From Eucommia ulmoides (taxonomy: Eukaryota > Streptophyta > Magnoliopsida > Garryales > Eucommiaceae), in the NCBI GenBank assembly GCA_016647705.1, contig CM028326.1, positions 4,774,001 to 4,838,000 on the forward strand: a DNA stretch of 64,000 nucleotides, in the 5' to 3' direction. The first letter of the stretch is position 1, and the number at the start of each line of letters is the position of its first letter. The notes beneath the pieces are model-generated. The model was not told the origin of the DNA. It did not search any database and saw only the letters and a program-made list of their open reading frames with translations. Shown here in pieces: positions 44,398 through 55,594 of this stretch. The position numbers were made by a program, and so were the translations under genes.

Positions 44398-45235
44398 AAA
44401 ATATATACATTAGAAGGTTGTCAGCGTTGAGCACAACCCATTTTTAGTCCGAAACTGTTAACAATATTTTTTATTTTCTAAGATTGCAATAAATGTGGAA
44501 TTTGAGAGATTAAATGTACAATTTAGCAAATTTTAGGATCTACATAGCGATCCACCTCATGTTTTAGGGACAAAAATGTAATATTTACCTAAAAATTGGG
44601 GCCTTGTGAGGTGCAGTATGTACTGATCATCGCTCATTCCCAGAATCCCAATAGATTTACCGTTTTTTTAAAAAAAATCCTGTTCAAAAAAGGGAAAAAA
44701 AAAATGAGAAGAAAAGAAAAAGAAGATAGGTTGTTTGAAGGTCTTGAACAAATAATTTTTTATTTGTCAATAGGGTTTTTTTTTACTTGATATTATATAT
44801 AAGAGAACGTGCAAATGGAATTAGTACTTATTAAATAATAATTTTTTTTATTTTAAAAATAAATAATGCACGCACATAGGGGTGCCTTATTGTGGCTGCA
44901 CTGTCTTAATTCAAGATTGGTGAAAAAAAAAAATTGTATAAAAAACGATTCTCTCAAATTAGTTTGAGATTATTATTGAGTTTTCTTATTTTTTAAAATC
45001 GTTGGAGTTTTTTAAGATTTGGACAATTAAGTTTTAGAAAAATATATTGATTAGAACCGTAATAAAAATATTTGATCTAGTAAGAACTTACAAATTATAG
45101 TGCAAACAGTGACAAAATCAGAATTTCACGTGAACATGGGCATTAACGAAAACTAATTCAAAATATAGGATAATAATATAAAAAAAAAATAAAAAAATTG
45201 TAAGAGCACATTGTAACTGCACTTAGTGCTTAGTA
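44398..45235 (+). repeat. 830 bp direct repeat, copy 1
   Basis: From ATATATACATTAGAAGGTTG to GCACTTAGTGCTTAGTAT it matches 46842-47663 with perhaps 4-5 percent differences plus small indels in A runs. Non-coding. It lacks TG...CA ends and has no primer site beside it, so it does not look like an LTR. Confidence 0.9.
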
Positions 45236-46841
45236 TCTGTCAAAACCCGTGCCGAACACCCGTCATTCCGAGGCGGGCGTGACTACAATATGACATCACC
45301 AATACTCAAATAACCAAACGAGTGACAATATACACCTACTGTATAATACAAACATCTACTATGGGAGACACACCTGTCCCGAAATATTATTAGCTAAAAG
45401 TATCTATCCATGAACCTTTTATAGGTTTGCCTTTGACAGTTTCTCTCAATCGCCTATATGACTTCATCACGTAGCTCTACCTAGTGCCAGTAGGGGACCG
45501 ACTCTTAGCTGTTGCACCTGCGAGTGTACTGCCTTCTTATTAAAATATTTTTAAAGTAATAAAGCATTCTAAATATTACCATAATTGAATATGGATCAAG
45601 CATAAGTATATAAGCAATGAAAATAAAGCCATATAGATAAGTTTCATCTAGTATAAAATCATACCAATCACCATAATAAATAACAACTCACCCAATATAA
45701 ATAAAACACCACATCTCAAACACACACACTAGCCAGCCCTAGTGATCGTTTTAACCTCACAATTGGGAGTTTGCAACGGTACCGTACCATCCGTAGGATA
45801 TGCCTTCCTACGAACACCCATCACTCCGCCGAAACGGATAATCACTGCGTAGTATAAACGTCTAACATCACTCTGCCGAAGCAGATAAACATCACTCCGC
45901 CGAAACGGATAACATCACTCCGCTGAAACGGATAACATCACTCCGCCGAAACGGATAACCTCACTCTACTGAAACAGATAAATACTATGGCATCTTTAAA
46001 TCAATTATAGCATTATCGAATCACAACTCCATAAATATCGTCTACTCAACATCGTCAAATCACCACGTCTATCTTTTTTTCTCAAAATCAACTTTTAAAT
46101 TCAAAAATCATATTTCACATTTCCTTTTAAAGAAAACGTCTGATTTTATCAAAATCACTTTTTCACCCTTTATTTTTAGGAAATCAGGCATTTTTAAGAA
46201 AATAGATGTTTTCTATTTTCTTTTAAAAACACTGTCTGTTTTCACCAAATCCAACAAAAATTCATTTTCAATTTCATTTCGAAACCATCGAAATCTTTCG
46301 AAAATCCCGTTTGCCAATTTACCCAAAACCTGCTTGATACACAATATTTTTAAAGCATTTAATGTAAACACAACCATTTTCTATCATATATATATACAAA
46401 CATAGTTTGGTAAGAAGACAGTACACTCATCTGATTATCCGTTTCCGAAGACTTTAGCCACCTATTCTCTACCGAAACCCCGATGCCTGCGAACCTAATA
46501 GTGACGGGGCCTAAATTAATATTGTATGTATAAAATAATACCTAACCATGAAATGCAAGCCCTAATTTCCATGATATTTTATTCCCCATATTTTATTATG
46601 AAATATTATTATTCAACTAATGTTATTCTGCTACAGTTTATTATATCAAATTTCTTCATGTGAACGGTCCCACTACTTCCTATCACTATTTCAATTTAAA
46701 CAATTAAATACATATATTAAAGAAGTTCGAGATTCTACCTTTCTCGAATTTTTCAATGGCCGTGAGATTGGATTTTATTTATGCTGGGGTGGTTTGTGCA
46801 AATTTTCCTTTTCTTCCTCTTTTTTTTTTTTATTAAATACA
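45236..46841 (+). mobile_element. LTR-like fragment related to 2963-6169
   Basis: Starts TGTCAAAACCCGTGCCG (45237) and follows 2963-4740 in order: the TCTCAATCGCC/CCTAGTGCCA segment, ATCGTTTTAACCTCACAAT, GCAACGGTACCGTACCA, a tandem array, then CCTAAATTAATA and the ATTATTCAACTAAT region. It stops where direct repeat copy 2 begins. No coding content. Confidence 0.6.
45819..45982. repeat. 23 bp tandem array
   Basis: About six units of CATCACTCCGCCGAAACGGATAA, some degenerate, at 45819, 45867, 45890, 45913, 45936 and 45959. It occupies the position of the 33 bp array in the relative at 2963-6169, but the unit is different. Confidence 0.85.
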
Positions 46842-47663
46842 TATATACATTAGAAGGTTGTCAGCGTTGAGCACAACCCATTTTTAGTCCGAAACTGTTA
46901 ACAATATTTTTTATTTTCTAAGATTGCAACAGATGTGGAATTTGAGAGATTAAATATACAATTTAATAAATTTTAGGATCTACATAGGTACCAATCCCAT
47001 ATTTTAGGGACGAAAATGTAATATTTACCTAAAAATTGGGGCCTTGTGAGGTGCAGTATGTACTGATCATCGCTCATTCCCAGAATCCCAATAGATTTAC
47101 CGTTTTTAAAAAAAATTCCTGTTCAAAAAAAGGAAAAAAAAAAAAGAAAAGAAGAAGAAGATAGGTTGTTTGAAGGTCTTGAACAAATAATTTTTTATTT
47201 GTAAATAGGGTTTTTTTTACTTGATATTATATATAGGAGAACGTGCAAATGGAATTAGTAGTTATTAAATAATATTTTTTTTACTGTAAAAATAAATAAT
47301 GCACGCACATAGGGGTGCATTATTGTGGCTGCACTGTCTTAATTCAAGATTGGTGAAAAAAAAATTGTATAAAAAACGATTCTCTCAAATTAGTTTGAGA
47401 TTATTATTGAGTTTTCTTATTTTTTAAAATCGTTGGAGTTTTTTAAGATTTTGGACAATTACGTTTTAAAAAAATTTATTGATTAGAACCATAATAAAAA
47501 TATTTGATCTAGTAAGAACTTACAAATTATAGCGCAACTAGTGACAAAATTAGAATTTCACGTGAACATGAGCATTGACGAAAACTAATTCAAAATATAG
47601 GATAATAATATAATTTTTTTTTTAATAGTAAGAGCACCTTGTAACTGCACTTAGTGTTTAGCA
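46842..47663 (+). repeat. 830 bp direct repeat, copy 2
   Basis: Matches 44398-45235 from ATATATACATTAGAAGGTTG to GCACTTAGTGTTTAGCAT. Flanking bases outside the repeat differ. Confidence 0.9.
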
Positions 47664-48203
47664 TCGTTACTTAAGAAATTTTATAAGTATGAAAGTCAAG
47701 ACTTGTACATATATGGAAAAGGAAAATGGTCATCTTGAAGGTTCCAAAGTTCCAGAATATTCTAGAGTACCCTACATCGCTTCATAGTCTTCTTTCTACA
47801 CAATTCCTAGCTTATAAGTTTTTTTGTAAATATCTATTAAGGATACTCTAAATGATTAATTGTAGGCATTAGATCAAAACAATCTAAACCGTCCATTGTA
47901 TGTCCCTTAGCCTATATAAAGGAGAGGGAAACTTTTTGAGAGGTCCCAAGATTTCAAAAATAACTTTCTGAGAACTATTTCATGTGTAAAAAAATCACTG
48001 TTACAAAACTCTATAAAGTGATATTTTTATGAGATGAGACTTTTGGGTAAATTTCCTTAAAGGAGATGGGGACCATGTTCTAAAAGCGATACAAAACCTC
48101 TCATTCCCCAAACTCTCTTGCACTCTTACTCATACAAGCTTTCTTAGTCTTCCTAGCTTCCTTCCATCCTAGAGTTTGGTTGATTCTTGACGAAGCTTGC
48201 TTA
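47664..48203. other. Spacer, possibly part of another LTR
   Basis: A CCTATATAAAGGAGAGGG stretch at about 47912-47929 looks like a core promoter of an LTR or gene, followed by the short repeat at 47936-48058 and a CT-rich leader-like stretch (48098-48185). No coding frame is recognised. It ends at the TR-GAG target site. Confidence 0.35.
47936..48058 (+). repeat. Short dispersed repeat, copy 2
   Basis: ACTTTTTGAGAGGTCCCAAG through GATGAGACTTTTGG matches 18281-18413. Confidence 0.6.
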
Positions 48204-48646
48204 GTATCACGGTCTTAGCTTGTCCAGTGGTTGTTCTCGCACATGGCCGCTTGTCCGTGACCATTTTCATTTGTTTTCTAGACTAGTTTAGTTTAGTTTA
48301 TTTCTTTCATTTCTTGTAGAAAGACACAATTATGACTCCTCAGGTATAATGATATCGATTGTGGTCACTTGTATTTTTTTCCTTAAAATACTATGTGGGA
48401 GGACATACTCTTGAAGTTATTCAAGCCTTTCACACCTTGTAGCATTTGATATTAATACAATTGTTGTTGTTATTGTAATTGTATTTTTCTCTACATTGCC
48501 GGCATGTGTTGTTATAGAGAAACTCGTTGCTGTTGAAACCGCTTCCGCTATTTAAGATCCTCTGATCTTCAGGCTTGCTATTAGGCGATCCCCTAGTTAG
48601 CGCCGCACAGTTCACTTTCTAGCCTCAAAAGGCTCGGCCCGTGATA
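48204..48646 (+). repeat. 5' LTR of the TR-GAG-like element
   Basis: 443 bp. Starts TATCACGGTCTTAGCTTG and ends GGCCCGTGATA. Aligned along its length with 51024-51480. Confidence 0.9.
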
Positions 48647-48648
48647 GT

Positions 48649-48660
48649 TGGTATCAGAGC
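48649..48660 (+). other. Primer binding site, initiator tRNA-Met type
   Basis: TGGTATCAGAGC two bases after the 5' LTR, complementary to the 3' end of initiator tRNA-Met. Confidence 0.9.
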
Positions 48661-48700
48661 AACGGATCGATCCGTTGTCTGATCACGTTGGTGAAATACC

Positions 48701-49711
48701 ATGTCGACGAAAGACCGTCTCGACGCGCTTGAACAAAGCGTTTCCCGCATTGACGCTGCTCTAGCGCTTTTGCGAAGCCCCAATGCCAATGGGGAGGGGA
48801 CATCTCAGAACCCCCAAATCGATCACCTGATCGAACGGATGCGCCTAGTTACCGCGACATCCGCTGACCATCATGCTCAGATGGAACAGTCAGTCCTTGA
48901 TATCCGAAGCGAGTTAGACGACTTGAAGAACATTGTGTACCGAGCTTTTGCTAGAGACTCCAGGCAACCTACTTTGAGGGTTCGCCTTCCCGAACCTCAA
49001 TCCTATGGCGGTTCAAGAGACGCCAAGAAGCTTGAAAACTTCCTCTTTGATATGGAGCAATATTTTCGAGGCACCGGAGTAACCTCCGAGGAAGAAAAAG
49101 TAACAACAACTTCTATGTATCTTTGTCGTGATACTAAATTATGGTGGCGAACCAAATATGCAGACATCCTGGAGGGAAGCTGCACTATCAATACTTGGGA
49201 AGACCTTAAAGGTGAACTTAAGGTACAATTCCTTCCGAAAAATGTCAAGTACACGGCTCGATGAAGACTGAGAGAGCTGAAACAGACCGGACACGTTTGA
49301 GACTATGTCAAGAAGTTTATGGCTCTCATGCTGGACATTCGTACAATGTCCCAAGAGGATAAGTTGTTTTGGTTCCTAGATGGCTTGAAAGATTGTGTAC
49401 ATCAGGAAATACAAAGACAACGTCCTGCTGATTTATCTGCTGCCGTTACTGCTGCAGAAAGAGTAACTGATTACTCTCCTGAACCTACCACTAACCATGA
49501 TAAGAGGAAAGACAAGAATGTCTTCCATTATGATGGAAGTGGAGGTCAATCATCTCGGGGAAGCCTACCAAGACATTGTAGCAACCCCAACTCAAATTCT
49601 AATTCAAGGAGTCCTCCAAGGAGTCCGCGCCGAGGTCAGCACTCAAGATCTGGCCATTCGTTCAATAACTCAGGGGCATCACTGGGTCCGGCAAACCAGA
49701 AGCCTCACTAG
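48701..49711 (+). mobile_element. gag region of the TR-GAG-like element
   Basis: Opens with MSTKDRLDALEQSVSRIDAA, a coiled-coil start, then RLPEPQSYGGSRDAKKLENF and MEQYFRG, the conserved core of Ty3/Gypsy gag (retrotrans_gag family), and later a basic Ser/Arg-rich region. A CxxC..H-type zinc knuckle-like segment (CILCNKNHDVSDCPHK) follows near 49745-49790. It is a fossil and not fully open. Confidence 0.8.
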
Positions 49712-49898
49712 GGGCAGACAGGCCCATAAAAATCTAACTTCTTGCATTTTGTGTAACAAGAATCATGATGTATCTGATTGTCCACATAAACATACTTTGT
49801 CCGCACTACAAACATCGATTCAGGAAGAAAAGGAACGTCGGGAAAAATATATTGTAGAGTAGGAGGAGGAAACTTCAGACGAGTCTAATGCTCATCAA

Positions 49899-50789
49899 AT
49901 GAGTACAATTCGTTTGTTGAATGCCATGAATCGACAACCAATCACAAAGAAGAAGGTCATGAAGAAGAACCTCATGTTCGTGGACTTTCGAATTAATGGG
50001 CGGAATTCTTGTGGTTTAGTTGACACTGGTGCTATACACAATTTTATGTCCGATAAGGAAGCTAATCGGTTGGGCTTATGTGTCGAAAAGCACTCAGGGA
50101 GATTGAAGGCCGTGAATTCTGAAGCGAGTCCCGTGATTGGAGTTGCCAACACGATACACACGAAGATTACTCCGTGGGATGGCTTACTCAACTTCACCAT
50201 TGCTCCCATGGATGATTTTCAAGTGATATTGGGGATGAAATTTTTTATGGACACTAAGGCGGTCCCAATGCCTTTTGCAGATTCGCTTTGTATGATGGGA
50301 GATCGATCATGTGTCATTTCTACAACGCAATATTCAATTGAAGACAGATCTGTTTCGGCTCTGCAGCTTGAGATGGAGGAATATCAAGACGACCTTCTAG
50401 TGCTTAGTGGTGGAGAAACTAACCCACAAGTGCCACATTTGATTCCAGCAAAAGGGTTGTTTGACTATGTTCGAATTGCTTCTCCAAAAGAAATTCCAAA
50501 GGAGTTTCCCCCTCATCCGGATGGGGAAAAATCTACAGATATCAAGTTTCCATTGGGCCAATCCGCTTTCATGTTAGCCAATAGTGCGAAGACCCACTTG
50601 CTTTCGGTGGGACTACATCCAGAAAGACGGAAGTACCGACTTTGTGTACCGAGGGTCGAAAATTCAGGGAACAAAGGTATAACAATTGTAGTGTTGGATA
50701 AAGCATTGAGTTCTACAGCCTTATATCCAGCACTTCAATTCCAATATTCCAAAGACACCGCCGCACAGGTTCTCAAGCATGATACTTAG
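49899..50789 (+). mobile_element. Aspartic protease and unrecognised C-terminal region of the TR-GAG-like element
   Basis: A retropepsin-like domain with the active-site segment SCGLVDTGAIHNFMSD near residues 37-52 and a later FQVILGMKFFMD segment typical of Gypsy proteases. The remainder, about residues 160-296, does not match RT or any domain I know, and a further coding-like stretch runs to about 51010 before the purine tract. Confidence 0.75.
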
Positions 50790-51023
50790 TTGTGGAATGT
50801 TCCGAGGGGTATTGATTCGTGCTTCAATCTACACAAGTGCTTTGATGTCAACTTGGGATATAGTGAGATTGTCGCAGACCAGCCATTGTATCCTCATTCA
50901 GTGGATAAGCTCTACAAAGCCAACATATCTGGAAGACAGCAGAAGACGTTACAATCGCAAACCAAATTAGAAGTAGTATCAGAAGAAGTCTACAAGGACG
51001 TCGACAGCCCAAGTGGGGGAGAA

Positions 51024-51480
51024 TGTCACGGTCTTAGCTTGTCCAGTGTTTGTTCTCGCACATGGCCGCTTGTTCGTGACCATTTTCATTTGTTTTCTAG
51101 ACTAGTTTAACTTAGATTAGCTTAGTTTAATTTATTTCTTTCATTTCTTGTAGAAAGACACCATTATGACTCCTCGGGTATAATGATATCTATTGTGGTC
51201 ACTTGTATTTTTTTCCTTAAAGTACTATGTAGGAGGACATGCTCTTGAAGTCATTCAAGCCTTTCACACCTTGTAACCTTTGATATTAATACAATTGTTA
51301 TTGTTATTGTAATTGTATTCTTCTCTACATTGTCGGCATGTGTTGTTGTAGAGAAACTCGTTGCTATTGAAACTGCTTCCGCTATTTAAGATCCTCTGAT
51401 CTTCAGGCTTGTTACTAGGCGATCCCCTAGTTAGCGCCGCACGGTCCACTTTCTAGTCTCAAAAGGCTCGGCCCGTGACA
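51024..51480 (+). repeat. 3' LTR of the TR-GAG-like element
   Basis: 457 bp, TGTCACGGTCTTAGCTTG to GGCCCGTGACA, with the intact TG...CA ends. Confidence 0.9.
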
Positions 51481-53779
51481 CTTAGCATTTCCAAGGGGTT
51501 AGAATCAAGGACGGTTATTTAGGAGAAATTAAGTCCGTGACAACATGCCCCTCATGCCAACAATAACACTCTCCCGCCCGCCCTTGGGTGTAGTGGATTC
51601 TACTATCTCTAATAATAAATACGTGCATTGGTGGGATGTCTAATAGTGCAATTTAGGCGGAATTTGTTAAGTGTTGTTATTCATGTTTTTTTTCCTCTTA
51701 AGTAAAAAACATAAATATGAAAACAACAAATTTTTTTAGTTCCTTGTACAGTCATATTTTGACGACAAAATTTTGATATCAACCCGTCCATTTAAAAAAA
51801 AAACGAAAAAACATGACACTACCTTAGAATGGTTCTTCAAAATTAAAGGAACATAAACACTAAACAAATGTCTCTTTAGTGTTTGTGTTCCCTTTTTTTT
51901 TTTCCTTGTTCCAGAAAGTTTAGAATAGAAACGAAATTTTAAATACAATTTTTTTCATTTCTCAAAAAAAATAGCAAAACATAGACAAATATATTGTTTC
52001 ACATTTTATTTTTTATATTCCAAAATATTGTGAAAAAATAAATTTAGGAACTAAAACAAAAGGAGGGCACGATGTAATTTTATGATTACTTGTGATTCCT
52101 TAATTTTAAGAACAAATTAAACTATGTTTGATTACAAAATAAGCTATGTTTGATGGCAAATTAAATTATGTTTGACATGACAAACTAATAATAATAAATC
52201 GTATATTATTAATTAATTAGCATCATAATAACAAATTTAATGAGAATGATGGGAGTTACAAGTGAAGTTGGGTATGATTACTTGTACATTGGCTTGGATG
52301 ATTTCTGTAATTCTTTATGTCTCATTTATTATCATGAAACAATTATTACAACATCTTCTATTCTATACACATTTTTCAATTGTATTTCCATTTTTACCAC
52401 TATACAATGGACCACTTGAATTAATATGTCATTTTTTAGAGCAATAAATTGGTTTCCTTGGATACACCAAACATTGCTCTAAAAGGCCAAATGATTTATA
52501 GCTTTTCATGTTCATCAAAAGATAGTTATTTAAAATAATAAATAATAAAAAACCCATCAATTATATATATAGACGTTTGATTGACGAGGAGCATTTTCCA
52601 TGAGCCGTCTGTACCAATCAAAAGTCGTTATGTGTTAGTAAGGCCATGTTACAGACCATGTTTGATTGTCCATAGCTGACCGACCAACTGACATAGGGGT
52701 CGTCCAGACTATCATTGAGCATTGGCCAAAACTTTCGGATGACTAGTCAGGGTTGTCAAATTGGGGCTCCCTCCACCGACCACCCGAAGACACCACTTTG
52801 CCTTGGTTTGATTAACATGCAGTGGGGATCGGACAGGTTTTCTGTGCGCTAGGCCCCGTCTACGCCTCTCTCTAATGGACTCATAAGCTCCATCTGATGG
52901 GCCTAAATTCAAGTCCCAAATGATTAATCATGCCCATGCGTCACCTGATTCACCACGTGTCGAATTACGCTAATAATCCGAACTCAGAAATCTAATTTTT
53001 CTAGACTAATCCGACCCCCTCTTGTATAATTATTGTGACAGTTAATGAACTAGGTAATAAATAGGTTTTCTATCTAACACTTGAACTCATATTTTTCTTG
53101 AAGTTTTTACTTTCACACCTGAAAAATTTCGTTAGGGACATCTCAGTGAGTCTTTGTACAAAATTTTGTTCGGACACCAGATATTTTGTCGATGACTGCT
53201 CAGAGGACAAAACAATCAGCAAAATAGGACACCTGCTCATCATAGAATTATCCTGTGAACTTTGGCCGGAACAACTAAAAGTGTTAATTAATTTTCGACA
53301 CCAATAATTTTATATAGATTATTTTTTGGTTTTCATGTTCTTCACAAGATTACTTCATAAGTTTCATCCGTTGACCTACTTTCTCTTATACTACCATTTT
53401 TAAGAGTGAGTTTGATAATATATTTTTTAAGACGGAATTTTGACCGACAGAGACAAAAATAAAAAAAAAAATTATTGGGTTAAAAAAATAAACTAAAAAT
53501 CACCAAACAGATCCTACCAAATTTCTTATTTTAATTGCCAACGACCATTTAAATATATAAATGGATCAAGTTTTTTGTACTAATAATTATATTTAAATAT
53601 AGGTAGGAGCTTCAAATCTTTCCTCTTTTGATACAACAAATGCCTAATTTGGATTAGATCAAACGAGGCAGGTCATATTTTTATAAGAAATTTTTAATAA
53701 TTGAACAAGATTAGATTCTCTCTTCTTCTTCTTTTTTTCCCTTTTTATTTTTTTTTTAGGAAAAATTGATGAAAAATTA
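51481..53779. other. Intergenic region, no gene supported
   Basis: Includes a MITE-end-like palindromic segment near 51845-51900 (AACACTAAACAAATG.. / ..TTTAGTGTTTGTGTTCCC), a GC-richer stretch 52600-53000 that could be an old LTR or gene remnant but has no recognisable domain, and long AT-rich parts. Frames at 52262-52447 and 53098-53307 have no support. Confidence 0.4.
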
Positions 53780-54378
53780 TTTTTTTCAAGTCTAATTGGT
53801 GAAAAGTTCTTTTATGTTGTTAGATTTTGATTTAGTCTTTTAAATTAGATTTCACTTGTATTTTAGTCACATATTGCAGGAATTGTAGGGATTTTTATAG
53901 TAAATACTGTTATATATAACTAATTTTAGTTACAATTTCACAATAGTTACTTTTTACACATATTTAGATATTTTTAGTTACATGTTGTTATATAATATTA
54001 GTTATATATTACAATTACATATGTATGTATAATATTTTGTGGCGTAACTAAAAAAATATCAATTTTTTTAGTTACATATGAGAGACATGTAATTAAAAAA
54101 TTACATATTATTGAAACATGTAACTGAAAAATATCAAATTTTGTAATTACATATCAGAGACATGTAATTGAATAAAATAAAAAATAAATAAATTAGTTAC
54201 CTATAACTAATACAGTAATATTACATACAAAATAATTGTATGTAACTGACGCGTGATTATCACGTGAGCAAGACTTCCGCCTTTTTAAAATAGATAGGGC
54301 TAAATTAAAAGTTTTTACCATATGTAGGACTTTTGACTAATTAAAGCTTAAATAGAGGAACTTTCATCGATCGTCCCT
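53780..54378 (+). repeat. Dispersed repeat R, copy 4
   Basis: Diverged copy: TTTTGATTTAGTCTTTTAAAT, CATATTGCAGGAATTGTAGG, ATGTAAC-rich middle and ACTTCCGCCTTTTTAAAATAG in the order of copies 1 and 3. The ends are blurred. Confidence 0.6.
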
Positions 54379-54607
54379 TTTTTTATTATTATTTTATTTT
54401 ATTTTTTAAAGATTTTTTTTAAATAAATTGGAAATAACAGTGGTTGATTGAATGGCCCAAGGTGTCATGTCTTGATCGTCTTAAAGTTGAGGCCATGGCC
54501 CAAGATATATGTGGACCTGGGCTTCTGGCCCATTTTAATGTGTTCTAGTGGAGATATAGATTTCTAGGCCACTATGATTACTTTGTTTGCTTTAGTTTTT
54601 TGTTTTT

Positions 54608-55594
54608 AGACCTCGTTTCCTTGATTCTTGTTCCCACTCTCCAAATTTTGAGATTATGTATAAAAACACGTTTGATAAATATATTTCTGTTTTTTAAATT
54701 TTGAGAGTAATTTAAAATTATTTCATGAATTTCTTCAAAATCTGAGAAACAAAATAATGTTGATTTCTATTCACCCTCACAAAATTATTCTCACCACTAC
54801 CACCACTCCGGCCACCCTACACCGCCGGCCACTATCACCACCACCACAATGGCCACCATACATTTAACCAAAAAAGAAAGAATAAATGTTGCAATTAAAT
54901 GTATTTCTTGTTTCTGTTCTCATAAATTAAAAGAAACAAGTTCAGGACAATGGTTGTTGCCAAACATGTTTTTATTTCTGGAATATTCTAGAACGGAAAC
55001 AAAATTCTCATCTTATCCTATTCCAATTTATTGGAAGTAGAAAGAGAAAAATAGAAACACTAAGGTGGCGTTTGGTAACCATTTTTGTTCTCATTCCATG
55101 CAGTGGGATGAGAATGAGATGGGATGAGATGAGAATTTTGTTTCCTTCTTGGGAGTAAAATCGCGTTTGATAATGATAATTTTTTTATTTTATTTTGGGA
55201 ACAGAATCGCGTTTGGTAACGATTTTATCTTAAAATCAATTTTATTTTTTTTGTTTTGGCCAGACGGTGGGCGGCCGGCGGTGCCGGAGGTGACCGGCGA
55301 CGGTTGCCGGAGATGGCTGCCAGCAGCCGGTGGCGGCCGACGGATGAACAGTGGCAGTGACCTTCTTTAATTTTTGGGAATGGGATGAGAATAATGAGAA
55401 ATAATTTTTTTTTTTGTTTCTCATTTTTTAAGGAAAAAAGTGGGCATAGTTCTCAAATGGGAATGGGAACGGAAACGGGAACAAAAATTACCAAACGCTA
55501 TTCCCAAACAGAAATCCCAAAAATATGGGAATGAGATGAGAATTTTTGGGATGAAAACGGTTACCAAACGGGGCCTAACCAAACGTCATCTTCG
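54608..55594. mobile_element. Outer MITE-like element hosting the GC-core MITE
   Basis: Begins ACCTCGTTTCCTTGATTCTTG and, after the nested MITE, ends CTAACCAAACGTCATC; these ends are loosely inverted. A GC-richer ACCACCACT/CCGGCCACC core is at about 54790-54855. The nested copy at 55064-55575 has split its right terminal repeat at a TAA. Confidence 0.5.
55064..55575 (+). mobile_element. Tourist-like MITE with GC-rich core, copy 3
   Basis: 512 bp, ends GGTGGCGTTTGGTAACC and GGTTACCAAACGGGGCC, flanked by TAA (55061-55063, 55576-55578). GC-rich core at about 55258-55345 similar in sequence to 17622-17728 (GACGGTTGCCGGAGATGGC type). The best-preserved copy of the family. Confidence 0.9.

Larger units (their letters stand above)
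48204..51480 (+). mobile_element. TR-GAG-like LTR retroelement, 3.3 kb
   Basis: LTRs 48204-48646 and 51024-51480 with TGTCACGGTC...CCGTGACA-type ends, primer site TGGTATCAGAGC, purine tract AGTGGGGGAGAA before the 3' LTR, and a perfect CTTAG target duplication (48199-48203 and 51481-51485). The inside encodes a Gypsy-type gag and an aspartic protease; no RT, RNase H or integrase is recognised, and there is no room for them. This is the TR-GAG layout of non-autonomous plant elements. The ends look whole while the coding part is broken in a few places. By eye the LTRs differ at about 5 percent, suggesting a few million years. Confidence 0.9.

Noticed and set aside
44398-47663. Reading the 830 bp repeats as LTRs of one element
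   Set aside because: No TG/CA ends, no primer site or purine tract next to them, and the inner part is itself a fragment of an LTR-like repeat.
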